This document shows, piece after piece, positions 1-7,887 of a stretch of 22,370 nucleotides of DNA. Source of the stretch: a virus. The DNA lies in IMG/VR virus record IMGVR_UViG_3300031772_000313, positions 1 to 22,370 of that record. One strand, given 5' to 3'. The translations under genes were made by a program, and so were the position numbers. The notes under the pieces were generated by a model. The model saw only the letters and a program-made list of their open reading frames with translations. It was not told the DNA's origin and did no database searches. Position 1 is the stretch's first letter, and each line of letters begins with the position of its first letter.

Positions 1-1
1 A

Positions 2-112
2 AATGATGTTTTTTGTGCTGATGTAAATAAAAATAATGAATGCAAAGATTTTACACCTAGTTTGTGGTGTTTGTTCCGTCCTTTTTTAGATTTGTTAGAT
101 AAATTATTTTAA
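2..112 (+). CDS. 3' end of an unidentified gene (5' truncated by the window)
   Basis: An open frame runs from the window edge to a TAA at 110-112, giving the last 36 residues of a protein, ending LDLLDKLF. The fragment is too short to assign a function. I treat it as coding because it is open from the edge, lies in the same direction as all other genes, and stops exactly where the recurrent intergenic module begins (TAAATAAAGTGTAAAAT). That module also begins at the stop codon of the next gene, at 770. It could still be a chance open frame. Confidence 0.5.
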   Translation, partial: NDVFCADVNKNNECKDFTPSLWCLFRPFLDLLDKLF

Positions 113-183
113 ATAAAGTGTAAAATAAAAAAAGTGTTGTTGTAAAAAAAGATTTGTAACGTATAAGTTAGATAAATGAGGGG
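110..183 (+). repeat. Diverged copy of the intergenic promoter/leader module
   Basis: The 5' part, TAAATAAAGTGTAAAAT (110-126), and the 3' part, GTATAAGTTAGATAAATGAGG (161 onward), match the module at 770-858. The middle is about 11 bases shorter and unrelated. The clean TTGACA and TATTAT boxes of the other copies are missing here. A weaker TTGTAA (140-145) and TATAAG (162-167) pair with 16-bp spacing is possible. This copy may therefore be a weak promoter, or one that needs another factor. Confidence 0.6.
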
Positions 184-190
184 TAAGAAA

Positions 191-772
191 ATGAAAATAA
201 CAAAAAGTGATCTGCGTGATGGTATATATTATGATGGTACTTTAATTTGCAATGAAAATTTAAAAATTGATTGTGATATAATTATAACAGGTTATTTGGA
301 TTGTCGAGGCGATTTGGTTTGTGGGGGCAATTTGGTTTGTGGAGGCGATTTGGTTTGTCGAGGCGATTTGGTTTGTGGGGGCAATTTGGTTTGTCGGGGC
401 AATTTGGATTGTGGGGGCTATTTAATTTGTCAAGGCAATTTGGATTGTCGAGGCAATTTGGTTTGTGGAGGCTATTTGAATTGTCGAGGCTATTTAATTT
501 GTCAAGGCTATTTGAATTGTGGAGGCTTGCTAACAATAAAATCAAAGTTAGTTGTAAAATACCTGCAACTAGGTAAAATAGGGTCACGCAATAGCGACAG
601 CATATTTTACATAACGGAAGATGAAGTATTTTGTAAAGTCGGCTGTTTTGAAGGTAGTATGGGTGAATTGGAAAAAGCAATTGCGGATAAGCACAATGTT
701 GATAGTATTTATTTTAAGGAATATATGGAAACAATAAAATATGTTAAGGCGTTGTCTTTGTTATATGTGTAA
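191..772 (+). CDS. Hexapeptide-repeat, beta-helix-like protein
   Basis: The protein has 193 residues. An ATG at 176 is in frame, but it lies inside the SD stretch. AGGGG (179-183) sits 7 bases before ATG 191, so 191 is the better start. Residues 35-112 are 13 tandem six-residue units of the form [DNY]-L-[VDIN]-C-[GRQ]-G, preceded by degenerate units. Such a regular hydrophobic/Cys/Gly period of six predicts a solenoid beta-helix, as in bactofilins and hexapeptide-repeat proteins; this is inference from periodicity only. Residues from about 113 to the end form a separate non-repeat domain containing VGCFEGSMGELEKAI and a Tyr-rich tail. There is no signal peptide or membrane segment. Its own leader and the promoter-bearing module after it suggest a short, independent transcription unit. 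The function is unknown. Confidence 0.8.
   Translation: MKITKSDLRDGIYYDGTLICNENLKIDCDIIITGYLDCRGDLVCGGNLVCGGDLVCRGDLVCGGNLVCRGNLDCGGYLICQGNLDCRGNLVCGGYLNCRGYLICQGYLNCGGLLTIKSKLVVKYLQLGKIGSRNSDSIFYITEDEVFCKVGCFEGSMGELEKAIADKHNVDSIYFKEYMETIKYVKALSLLYV
293..526 (+). repeat. 13 tandem 18-bp coding repeats
   Basis: Thirteen consecutive 18-bp units of the type [TAG]ATTTGGNTTGTSGRGGC encode the hexapeptide repeats of the surrounding gene. Units differ mainly at the first base of the first codon (Tyr/Asn/Asp) and in the fourth and fifth codons. Because a stop-free 18-mer is repeated, all three + frames and one - frame stay open here, which creates spurious overlapping reading frames. Confidence 0.9.
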
Positions 773-858
773 ATAAAGTGTAAAATATTAAAAATATATT
801 TGACATGATATATAAAAAATGATATTATAAAGTATAAGTTAAACAAATAAATGAGGAG
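770..858 (+). repeat. Intergenic module copy 2 (promoter, leader and SD)
   Basis: The module starts with the TAA stop of the upstream gene and continues through TAAATAAAGTGTAAAAT, an AT-rich stretch, a consensus promoter (800-828) and the leader TATAAGTTAAACAAATAAATGAGGAG. It is nearly identical to 18177-18258 and to 22317-22370, but it lacks the terminator hairpin that precedes those two copies. Confidence 0.9.
800..828 (+). promoter_or_regulatory. Consensus extended -10 sigma70-type promoter
   Basis: TTGACA at 800-805 is a perfect -35 box. The spacer is 17 bp and the -10 box is TATTAT at 823-828, preceded by TG one base upstream (820-821), which makes an extended -10. The predicted transcript start is near 835-836. 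It would drive the LRR gene at 866. The same boxes and spacing occur at 18207-18235. Confidence 0.85.
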
Positions 859-865
859 ATTAGAG

Positions 866-1276
866 ATGAGTGATATAACAATAAATATTTTAGATCCAAA
901 CTTTGAGAGAGCAATTAGAAGGGAAATAGATAAACCGATTGGCCTTCTTTATAAAAGTGATTTGGAGAAAGTGAGAAAATTGTATCTTACTTTTCATGGT
1001 GTTAAAAGTGTACAAGGAATAGAGTATTGTACTAATTTAGAAATATTTTATGGGATGAAAAACGAGTTAACATGTCTAGATTTATCAAAGAATACAAAAT
1101 TAAAAGAATTATATTGTAATGTCAATGAGCTGACAAGTTTAGACTTATCAAGCAGTATTGATTTAGAAATTTTACATTGTCAGTATAATAAATTGACAAG
1201 CATAGACTTGTCAAATAATGTGCAATTGCGATCAGTGAATTGTTCAAATAATGTAAAGATAGTAGGTCGTGTTTAA
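866..1276 (+). CDS. Small leucine-rich-repeat protein (internalin-J-like repeats)
   Basis: The protein has 136 residues. AGGAG (854-858) sits 7 bases before ATG 866; the in-frame ATG at 851 lies within the SD stretch. Residues 1-60 form a cap containing LDPNFERAIRREI and SVQGIEYCTNLE. Three 21-residue LRR units of the form L-x-x-L-x-C-x-x-N-x-L-T-x-[LI]-D-L-S-x-x-x-x follow, then a partial unit. LRRs of this length with a Cys in the strand position are known from Listeria internalin J. There is no signal peptide, LPXTG or membrane segment, so it is probably cytoplasmic. It is a paralogue of the protein encoded at 21083 and of the C-terminal half of that at 20265. Its partner is unknown. Confidence 0.8.
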   Translation: MSDITINILDPNFERAIRREIDKPIGLLYKSDLEKVRKLYLTFHGVKSVQGIEYCTNLEIFYGMKNELTCLDLSKNTKLKELYCNVNELTSLDLSSSIDLEILHCQYNKLTSIDLSNNVQLRSVNCSNNVKIVGRV

Positions 1277-1277
1277 A

Positions 1278-1308
1278 TATAAGTTAAATAAATATAAAAA
1301 ATAAGAGG
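1278..1308 (+). promoter_or_regulatory. Recurrent 5' leader motif with SD
   Basis: TATAAGTTAAATAAATA (1278-1294) repeats the leader found downstream of the promoters at 834 and 18240, but no TTGACA/TATTAT pair precedes it here. It leads into AAGAGG (1303-1308), the SD of the gene at 1316. It may be a remnant of the intergenic module or a conserved translation-enhancing leader. Confidence 0.55.
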
Positions 1309-1315
1309 TTATAAA

Positions 1316-1579
1316 ATGGTAGTTATAACAGATATATGTATGAATCATGTTATTTCTCATAGAAAAAAAATGGTTAAAGAATATAATAAGAAACATAAGA
1401 TAGCATATAAACCTTATGTTATTTATAAAAATACACTATGGCTATTTGATCTCTCTTATAAAAATACAAAAGTTAGATATATACCATTTAAATGCTTTGG
1501 TAATAGCCTTATTGTTCAAGGCGATCCAACAATTCTAAAAAAAATGGGCAGAATAACAAATAAAAATAGTTGTATTTAA
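1316..1579 (+). CDS. Hypothetical 87-residue protein
   Basis: The start is set by AAGAGG 7 bases upstream of ATG 1316. The protein is basic and rich in Lys, Tyr and Ile, with a pattern suggesting beta strands (YKPYVIYKNTLWLFDLSY, then VRYIPFKCF). There is no membrane segment, signal peptide or motif that I recognise. The gene follows the LRR gene with a shared-type leader and is followed by a hairpin terminator, so it closes the left accessory unit. Its function is unknown. Confidence 0.65.
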   Translation: MVVITDICMNHVISHRKKMVKEYNKKHKIAYKPYVIYKNTLWLFDLSYKNTKVRYIPFKCFGNSLIVQGDPTILKKMGRITNKNSCI

Positions 1580-1624
1580 GGATTCTTTTTTTAAATCTTT
1601 AAATACTCCTTATTTTAACTTAGG

Positions 1625-1661
1625 AAGGACTGTTTAGCTTATGCTTTCAGTCCTTTTATTT
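1625..1661 (+). terminator. Rho-independent terminator
   Basis: AAGGACTG (1625-1632) pairs with CAGTCCTT (1648-1655), and an inner AGC/GCT pair closes a TTAT loop. TTTTATTT follows. It separates the left accessory genes from the replication module. The next SD and start follow within about 15 bases, so transcription of the module either reads through or uses a promoter I could not identify. Confidence 0.7.
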
Positions 1662-1675
1662 AAAAAGGATATTAT

Positions 1676-2647
1676 ATGAGTATAGATATAGAAAAAAAAG
1701 AAAAATTATTTAATATAATTAGAGAATACTTAAAAAAAAGATCTGAAAATGATCCAAAGTTTCCAAGATTTGAATATCTAAAAAGTGAATTGATTGTAAG
1801 TGATAATAATGAGTTGAAGCTTCTTCTAAGATCATTAGAGGATGATGGTAGACTGATAAGAAAAGTATCTAAATATGATATTATTGAAAAAAAAGAGCCT
1901 GAAAAAATTGAGATAGTAAAGCAAAAAAAACAAATAGATATAAGTAGTCTGATATTTAAAGTATTTGTTTTAAGCCTGACATTATTGTCGGTATATGTAT
2001 CACTCTATTTTTCATTTAATTTTTTTAAAATAAATAATGCTGTTTTTATGGCAGTCTTTTTTGCTATTATTGTTGTCGGCTTCTTTCTTGTGTTTTTTGA
2101 GCTGATGATATATGTAGCTTTATCTAAGTTAAAGTTTTACTTAAAGGTACTTATTATTATACCATGTCTGTTTTTTTATTTGCTGTTATCATTGTTTTCA
2201 ATGATTACAACAATTGCAGCACAATACAGATCAGTGAAAGAGAATACTTATTATATCGATGCATTTGCAGAAAATAAAAGTATAATAAAAAAGGATTTAA
2301 ATGATCTTGAACTTGAATTGAAAGCTTTAAGGGTTGAAAGAGACATTCTACAAAGTTTTCTTTATAAATTAAATAGCCATGATTATGAGTATATTAAAAT
2401 AAATAATAGGCTTTTAAATAAGGACGCTGTTATAGAATTAAAAATTAAAGCGATAGCAGATAAACGATCAAAGCTAATAGATTATAATTCTAAATATGTG
2501 CATAATGACTTTTTTTATATGTGGTTATCAAAAATAGTAGGTGTAAGTATTAGTACTTTACAATTTATTTTGTTTTCGTTTGTTTCTGTTATCGTGGATC
2601 TTTTAGCTTCTACGGGGTTGGCGGTTGTACTATTTTTTAAAAAATAA
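1676..2647 (+). CDS. Membrane protein with winged-helix-like N-terminus and coiled coil
   Basis: The protein has 323 residues and a start set by AAGGAT just upstream. Residues 5-70 look like a small helical domain with a wing (FEYLKSELIVS, then LRSLEDDGRLIRK), resembling a winged helix-turn-helix. Three hydrophobic segments follow at about 91-114, 122-149 and 154-178. A long charged, probably coiled-coil stretch lies at about 195-275, and a last hydrophobic segment at about 290-320. I see no enzymatic motif. The gene directly precedes the helicase gene (15 bases to the chosen helicase start). A speculative role is tethering DNA or the replisome to the membrane. Confidence 0.7.
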   Translation: MSIDIEKKEKLFNIIREYLKKRSENDPKFPRFEYLKSELIVSDNNELKLLLRSLEDDGRLIRKVSKYDIIEKKEPEKIEIVKQKKQIDISSLIFKVFVLSLTLLSVYVSLYFSFNFFKINNAVFMAVFFAIIVVGFFLVFFELMIYVALSKLKFYLKVLIIIPCLFFYLLLSLFSMITTIAAQYRSVKENTYYIDAFAENKSIIKKDLNDLELELKALRVERDILQSFLYKLNSHDYEYIKINNRLLNKDAVIELKIKAIADKRSKLIDYNSKYVHNDFFYMWLSKIVGVSISTLQFILFSFVSVIVDLLASTGLAVVLFFKK

Positions 2648-2662
2648 GGGTTGTACGAAATT

Positions 2663-4123
2663 ATGGAAATAAACATTAAAAAAATAGATCTTAGTGAAGA
2701 GAAAAATATTTTAACAGGTTGTATTTTAGATGACATTTTTTGTAGAGACATTAAAAGTATCGTCAAATTAGAATGGATTAAAAGCCCTTATATTAAGTTG
2801 GTATTAAAATGGTCATTTGACTTTTTCGAAGCTTATCAAAAAAGTCCTAAAAATGAAATACTTGATATTTTCTCAGTTAAAAAAAACAATTTGAAAGATT
2901 TAGAAATCGACTATATTACTGATTTTTTAGGTTATATTTCAGATGTTTATTTTGTAGATTTGACAGCTTTTAATGTGCAATATTATTTTCAAAAAGCCGA
3001 ATTGTATTTGAAAAAACGATCACTAGATTGTTTAGCTGAAAATATAAGGGGGTTTTTGCTTGAAGATGATATAAGAGAAGCTGAAAGTATAGTAACAAAA
3101 TATAACATAGTTGAAAAAGAGCTAGGCACAGGTATAAATGTATTGAATGATCGTCAAGCTATGATTGATATTTATTTGGACAATAAAGACGCTGTTTTAT
3201 ACCTTCCGGGAGTGTTTGGAAGAGCTGTCCGGGAAATGTATCGGGGGGATGTGGTTTGTGTTGGTGCTCCGATGAAAACTGGGAAAACATGGATGCTTTT
3301 ATATTTTGCTTCTATGGCATTAAGATTAGGTTTGACAGTAGCTTTTTGGACTTTGGAAATGAAAAGCTCGATTATGATTAAGCGTTTTTGGCAGTATATG
3401 TGTGCTATGCCAAAAAGTAAATTGAATGAAGTTTATTATACAAAATTGAATTCTGATAATGAATTTGAGATTGTTATAAAAAATATAAACGATTCTATCA
3501 GCTTGTCAAGTGTTTTGAAAAAGCAAGAAATATTAAAAAAGCGTACCCGGGGGGGTATGTTAAAAATATTCGATCAATCAAGTGGTGGTGGAACTATTGA
3601 CGCTATGAAATATACACTTGATAATGAGGAAAGGAGTCATAATTTTGTACCCGACATAATTATCACTGATTATTTGGATATTGTTGAATTTGGAAAGAAT
3701 GCGCCACGTGACTATCGACAAGCTTTGAATCATACATGGCTACAATTTAAAAAATTGGCACAACAAAGGAATTGTTTAGGTATTACTGCAAGCCAGTTAG
3801 GTAAAAAAACTATGAAAGGAAAAGGAGGGGTAGAAGACGCTGCCGAGGATATTAGAAAATGGGCGCATGTCAGCCAATGGATCAATATTCTACAAACAAA
3901 AGATGAGAAGCGTTGCGGGTTAATGCGTGCATCGGTTCAAGGACGGCACGATGAATTTGATAGTGATGATGAGATTTTACTTTTTCAATGTTTGGCATTG
4001 GGCAGTCCTGTTATAAGTAGTGAAAAAAAGTATATTGTTAAGAATTATGATGAAAAAGTTAAGGAATTATCAAAAAAATTTTACAAAATAAAGGAGCGAC
4101 AAAAAAATGAAATTGAAAACTGA
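2663..4123 (+). CDS. DnaB-like replicative DNA helicase
   Basis: The protein has 486 residues. A TTG at 2651 is in frame but directly abuts AAGGG (2646-2650), so ATG 2663 is preferred. The N-terminal 180 residues are helical and divergent. The RecA-like motor follows: Walker A APMKTGKT near residue 202, FWTLEMKSS near 227 (the DnaB 'SLEM' motif), Walker B IIITDYLDIV near 331-340, and ITASQLGKK as the sensor motif. DnaB/gp41-family proteins form hexamers that unwind the replication fork. No primase domain is fused. It overlaps the clamp gene by 17 bases, which implies translational coupling. It could also be called a gp41-like or generic RecA-fold phage helicase. Confidence 0.88.
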   Translation: MEINIKKIDLSEEKNILTGCILDDIFCRDIKSIVKLEWIKSPYIKLVLKWSFDFFEAYQKSPKNEILDIFSVKKNNLKDLEIDYITDFLGYISDVYFVDLTAFNVQYYFQKAELYLKKRSLDCLAENIRGFLLEDDIREAESIVTKYNIVEKELGTGINVLNDRQAMIDIYLDNKDAVLYLPGVFGRAVREMYRGDVVCVGAPMKTGKTWMLLYFASMALRLGLTVAFWTLEMKSSIMIKRFWQYMCAMPKSKLNEVYYTKLNSDNEFEIVIKNINDSISLSSVLKKQEILKKRTRGGMLKIFDQSSGGGTIDAMKYTLDNEERSHNFVPDIIITDYLDIVEFGKNAPRDYRQALNHTWLQFKKLAQQRNCLGITASQLGKKTMKGKGGVEDAAEDIRKWAHVSQWINILQTKDEKRCGLMRASVQGRHDEFDSDDEILLFQCLALGSPVISSEKKYIVKNYDEKVKELSKKFYKIKERQKNEIEN

Positions 4124-5267
4124 CGATATTAAAAAAGCCTTAAAGGTTTTAAAAACCAATGTTACTAATCCTACTAATCTATTAGAAGCTTCTGCTTACA
4201 TATATATTGTTGATTCAAATATATATGTTTACAATGGCAGAGTTGCGATGATGTACACGCTGCCAAATAAGCAGTTATTCAGTGAAAAAGAGAGTATTAT
4301 TGCATTGCCATTAGTTGAGTTTTCAAAATTATTATCAAAAATAAAAACAAAAGAAATTGATATTGAAGTCAAAGATGATTTGATAATAGTTATTGCTAAT
4401 CGGATTAAAGCAGAGTTTATTTTTAACAGGCGGATATTGACACAAGTAGATCTATTATTTGATGGCTATGATCCCGATTTGATTCTTGAATTACCCGAGG
4501 ATTTTAGAGCTGGATTACATTTTTGTAGTTTTTCGTGCGGGAAAAATGATCGAACATCAAAGATACTGATTGACTCTGATTGTATAGTTTCAACTGATAC
4601 TGTCAGGTTATCTTATTATAAATTGGTAGAGGCTTTAAAAGATCGGTTTTTGATTCCTCTTGACTGTGTGCAAGAGATCTTAAAGCATCCAATCACAGAG
4701 TATTATATAAGAAGTAATCGGATATTTTTTACAACTGATGATCATGATTTGTTTATTTCTTTTCCTGTTTTTAATGAAGCTTTCTATGACTATAAGAAGC
4801 TTATCCAGCAACCTTTTACAGATAAAACAGGCATACCTCTTGATAGTAGTTTGATCCATGATGTTGATCTGGTATCAGTTTTATCCGAAGATGATTTTAA
4901 ACGTGACAATGTTATTATTATGTCGATTGATGATGGTTATATAAGTTTTTTTGGTGAGGGTAAAGTTGGAAGAATCGGATCAACAATATTTGAAAAATCT
5001 TTTAAGGGCATTTCATTAACCATTGAAATCAATCCACAATTTTTACAGGATGTTTTGAAAACAAGTCCTATTATGAAGATAAAAGACGATTTGGCACAGT
5101 TTGAAAAAAACAATTTTATACATATTTTCCCAGTTACACCGATCAAAGAGAAATTGGAAACATCAAAAAGACTTTTTTTAAAAGCAGATGAAAAAGTAGA
5201 TGGATTGAATGATGATGCCTCTGAAAAGTACCATGATGGGATCCAAAATTCAGATATGGAATTATAA
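4107..5267 (+). CDS. Sliding clamp (DnaN-like processivity factor)
   Basis: The protein has 386 residues, close to the usual length of bacterial beta clamps (about 366). GGAG precedes ATG 4107. Sequence similarity is weak. The pattern matches three repeated beta-rich domains: an N-terminal DDIKKALKVL helix, the IDIEVKDDLIIVIANRIKAEF strand pairs, and a final NFIHIFPVT strand in the place of the DnaN C-terminal MPMR-like strand. An acidic tail of about 35 residues follows. Position supports the call: it lies between the helicase and the polymerase, with a clamp loader downstream. DnaN dimers encircle DNA and tether polymerase. A structure-based comparison would settle the assignment. Confidence 0.72.
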   Translation: MKLKTDDIKKALKVLKTNVTNPTNLLEASAYIYIVDSNIYVYNGRVAMMYTLPNKQLFSEKESIIALPLVEFSKLLSKIKTKEIDIEVKDDLIIVIANRIKAEFIFNRRILTQVDLLFDGYDPDLILELPEDFRAGLHFCSFSCGKNDRTSKILIDSDCIVSTDTVRLSYYKLVEALKDRFLIPLDCVQEILKHPITEYYIRSNRIFFTTDDHDLFISFPVFNEAFYDYKKLIQQPFTDKTGIPLDSSLIHDVDLVSVLSEDDFKRDNVIIMSIDDGYISFFGEGKVGRIGSTIFEKSFKGISLTIEINPQFLQDVLKTSPIMKIKDDLAQFEKNNFIHIFPVTPIKEKLETSKRLFLKADEKVDGLNDDASEKYHDGIQNSDMEL

Positions 5268-5277
5268 GGGAAAACTT

Positions 5278-7887
5278 ATGAGATCTCTTTTTAAAGAAAA
5301 TTTAAAAAATTCAGATTGTTCTTTTTGTCCACTGTATAAATGTAAAAGCCAAGAAGCTAATATTTTTCATTTTGATAAAACTAAAAAAGCAGGTATTCTT
5401 ATAGTGGGTGAAGAGGTGTCTAAGACAGAGTTTGAGGATCAATTATTATTAACAAACTCATATAATTCCTTTTGGGTTGAGTGGTTAGAAGAGAAAAAAT
5501 TATTTGGTAGAGGCACATTTGATTATGTGCCTTTTATAAACTGTTTTTTTGATAAGTATTCTTTTAGTGTCGAGAATAAAAAGAAAATTAAAGATTATTG
5601 CTCTGCTTTTTTGTATGAATTTATTCAGAAATCAGATTATAGGATCATTATCATTATGGGGGAATCTGCGTTTAAGTCTTTATATGCTTCACGTTTATCG
5701 TCTCGAATTGGTGTTACAGATTATAATGACAAATGGATCGGTTATATTATTCCTGATTTGGATTTAAAAAAAGAAGTTTTTTTGCTGCAAGCTCCCAGCA
5801 CACTAGATTTTAATGTGTCGGGCAAAGAAAAAAATAGGTCTAAATTTATTTTTTTAGAAAACCTTGAAAAAGCCTTTAAAGCAGATGGTGAAGTTTTATT
5901 GATAGAGGCGTTAAGTTTAAACTCAAAAATGAATAGCGTTGAAACATCCACTAATCTAGATGTTGTTAATATTTTTTTAGATCATATTATTGAAAAAGCT
6001 AATCTAATAGCATTTGATTATGAGACAAATGGTAAAAAACCTTATGATAATGAAGGCGTGATTGTGTGTATGTCTATTTCTTATGCTGCACGAACATTAG
6101 CTTTTCCAATTTTTGAAGATGCTGGTTTTTTGGAAAGGATAAAAAAAATATTGACAAATGAGAAGATAAAAAAAATATCCCATAATATGAAATTTGAACA
6201 AAACTGGACACGCTTTTGTCTTGGTTATTCTGTTGAGGGTTGGTTGTTTGACACGATTATTTCAGCACATATTTTAGACAATCGAAAAGGTGTTACAGGG
6301 TTAAAGTTTTGTACCTTTAATAATTTTGGGATAACCGACTATGATAGTGATACGGCACAGTATATCGAGACGTCTGGCAAAGATCCTTATGAAAAAAATA
6401 AACTTGCTTTTGTTTTTTGGAGGCGTGCAGGTATTAGGGATCAGATTTTACAATACTGTGCAATGGATTCTTTTTATACATATCATTTAGCTTTAAAGCA
6501 TATAGATAATTTAGCCAAGAAGCCAAATTTAAGAAAAGCTTATGATTATTTTCATAGGTTGCAATTGGCTTTGGCTGATGTCGAGTTTAATGGGTTTCCG
6601 TGTTCTGTTGAGCGCCTCCTTGAAGAAGAATTGAAAATAGATAAAGAACTTCTTGAAATAGATGAGAAAATCAAATTATCAGCCGAATTAAAAGAATGGC
6701 AAAAAGCATATCCAAGAAAAGCATTTAATTCTGATTCTCCTGATCAGCTAGGGGATCTTTTATATAATATTTTAAATGTTCCTATGAAAAATAAAACAAA
6801 AGGCGGAAAAGGATCTACTGATGTGGATGCTTTGGAGGGTATTGACCTTCCTTTTATTAAATTGCTTTTACGGCATAGAAAATTATCAAAAATAAAAGGT
6901 ACTTATATAGCTGGCTTTAAAAGAGAGTGTAAGAGTGGTTATATACACCCATCATTAAATTTGAATTTGGTTTCAACATATCGATCAAGTTGTACATCGC
7001 CGAATTTACAGAATATTCCAGTAAGAGATCTTATTGCAAAAGAAATATTAAGATCCTGTATTGTGCCTAAAAATGATTTTTTGATAGGTGCTGATTATTC
7101 CCAAATTGAAGTAATAGCTTCTGCCTGTTATCACAAAGATCCGAACATGATTGCTTATATTCTGGATCCATCAACAAATATGCACACAGATACGGCTGCC
7201 GATTTATTTTTTCGTGAATCAAAAGATGTCTTAAAAACAGAGCGTCAAGCTGCTAAAAATGGATTTGTTTTTGCACAGTTCTATGGTGATTGGTGGTTAA
7301 AATGTGCTGAGAATGTTTGGGATCAACTTGATGATGAGACAAAGGCGCATTTAAAAAGTAAGGGTGTTCATGGGTTAGGTTTTGTTAAAAGAGATCATGA
7401 AGGGAAAATAACAGAAGTAACAGGATTTTATAAAGTTGTTCAAGAGGTAGAAAATATCTTCTGGAATGAACGGTTCCCAATTTACAAAGAGTGGAAAAAA
7501 ACAAACTGGAAAAAATATATTAAAAGAGGTGTTATCGATTATTACACAGGTTTTGAGGCCGCTTCAAATTTGGAAAAAAATCAAGCAAACAACACGGCCT
7601 TTCAAGGATCTGCTTTTCATATCATGGGTTTGGCTTTATGCGAAATAAATGATTATTTGAAAGCTAATAACATGAAAACAAAAGTGATTTTGGAAATACA
7701 TGATGATATTCTGATGGATGTAGATAAAGAAGAATGGGAAGGTGGATTAAAAAAAGTAGTTGAGGAGAAAATGATAAAATATGTGCGTGAATACTGGAAA
7801 TGGATAATTCTACCTTTAAAGGTTGAATTTACTTATTACGTAAAAAATTGGGCAACGGCTGAAAAAAAAGAGGTGGTTACATTATGA
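5278..7887 (+). CDS. Family A DNA polymerase with uracil-glycosylase-like N-terminus and 3'-5' exonuclease
   Basis: The protein has 869 residues. AAGGG (5266-5270) is 7 bases before ATG 5278, which is preferred to an in-frame ATG at 5209 inside the clamp gene. Residues 1-220 resemble a family 4 uracil-DNA glycosylase, with C14-x2-C17 as possible iron-sulfur ligands, ILIVGEE and MGESAFKSLY. The usual GEAPG and HPS active-site motifs read GEEVS and QAPS, so glycosylase activity is doubtful. The exonuclease has FDYETNG (about 245), ISHNMKFEQ (about 300) and YCAMDSFYTY (about 393). The polymerase has STYRSSCTSPNLQNIP (about 565), motif A GADYSQIE (about 603), motif B RQAAKNGFVFAQFYG and motif C EIHDDILMD (about 805). 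The KNxFVFxQFYG form of motif B suggests a phage-type enzyme. This is the likely replicative polymerase. Confidence 0.93.
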   Translation: MRSLFKENLKNSDCSFCPLYKCKSQEANIFHFDKTKKAGILIVGEEVSKTEFEDQLLLTNSYNSFWVEWLEEKKLFGRGTFDYVPFINCFFDKYSFSVENKKKIKDYCSAFLYEFIQKSDYRIIIIMGESAFKSLYASRLSSRIGVTDYNDKWIGYIIPDLDLKKEVFLLQAPSTLDFNVSGKEKNRSKFIFLENLEKAFKADGEVLLIEALSLNSKMNSVETSTNLDVVNIFLDHIIEKANLIAFDYETNGKKPYDNEGVIVCMSISYAARTLAFPIFEDAGFLERIKKILTNEKIKKISHNMKFEQNWTRFCLGYSVEGWLFDTIISAHILDNRKGVTGLKFCTFNNFGITDYDSDTAQYIETSGKDPYEKNKLAFVFWRRAGIRDQILQYCAMDSFYTYHLALKHIDNLAKKPNLRKAYDYFHRLQLALADVEFNGFPCSVERLLEEELKIDKELLEIDEKIKLSAELKEWQKAYPRKAFNSDSPDQLGDLLYNILNVPMKNKTKGGKGSTDVDALEGIDLPFIKLLLRHRKLSKIKGTYIAGFKRECKSGYIHPSLNLNLVSTYRSSCTSPNLQNIPVRDLIAKEILRSCIVPKNDFLIGADYSQIEVIASACYHKDPNMIAYILDPSTNMHTDTAADLFFRESKDVLKTERQAAKNGFVFAQFYGDWWLKCAENVWDQLDDETKAHLKSKGVHGLGFVKRDHEGKITEVTGFYKVVQEVENIFWNERFPIYKEWKKTNWKKYIKRGVIDYYTGFEAASNLEKNQANNTAFQGSAFHIMGLALCEINDYLKANNMKTKVILEIHDDILMDVDKEEWEGGLKKVVEEKMIKYVREYWKWIILPLKVEFTYYVKNWATAEKKEVVTL

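Noticed and set aside
293-526. CRISPR-like array
   Set aside because: The 18-bp units are directly adjacent with no spacers and lie in frame within a coding region.
282-680. Open frame on the - strand (132 codons) over the hexapeptide gene, plus a second + frame at 301-576
   Set aside because: Both are by-products of an 18-bp stop-free repeat. Their products are simple repeat translations with no SD, and the sense frame has a clear SD and domain structure.
5209-5277. Upstream in-frame start for the polymerase inside the clamp gene
   Set aside because: The extension has no SD and no conserved content; AAGGG is ideally placed for ATG 5278.
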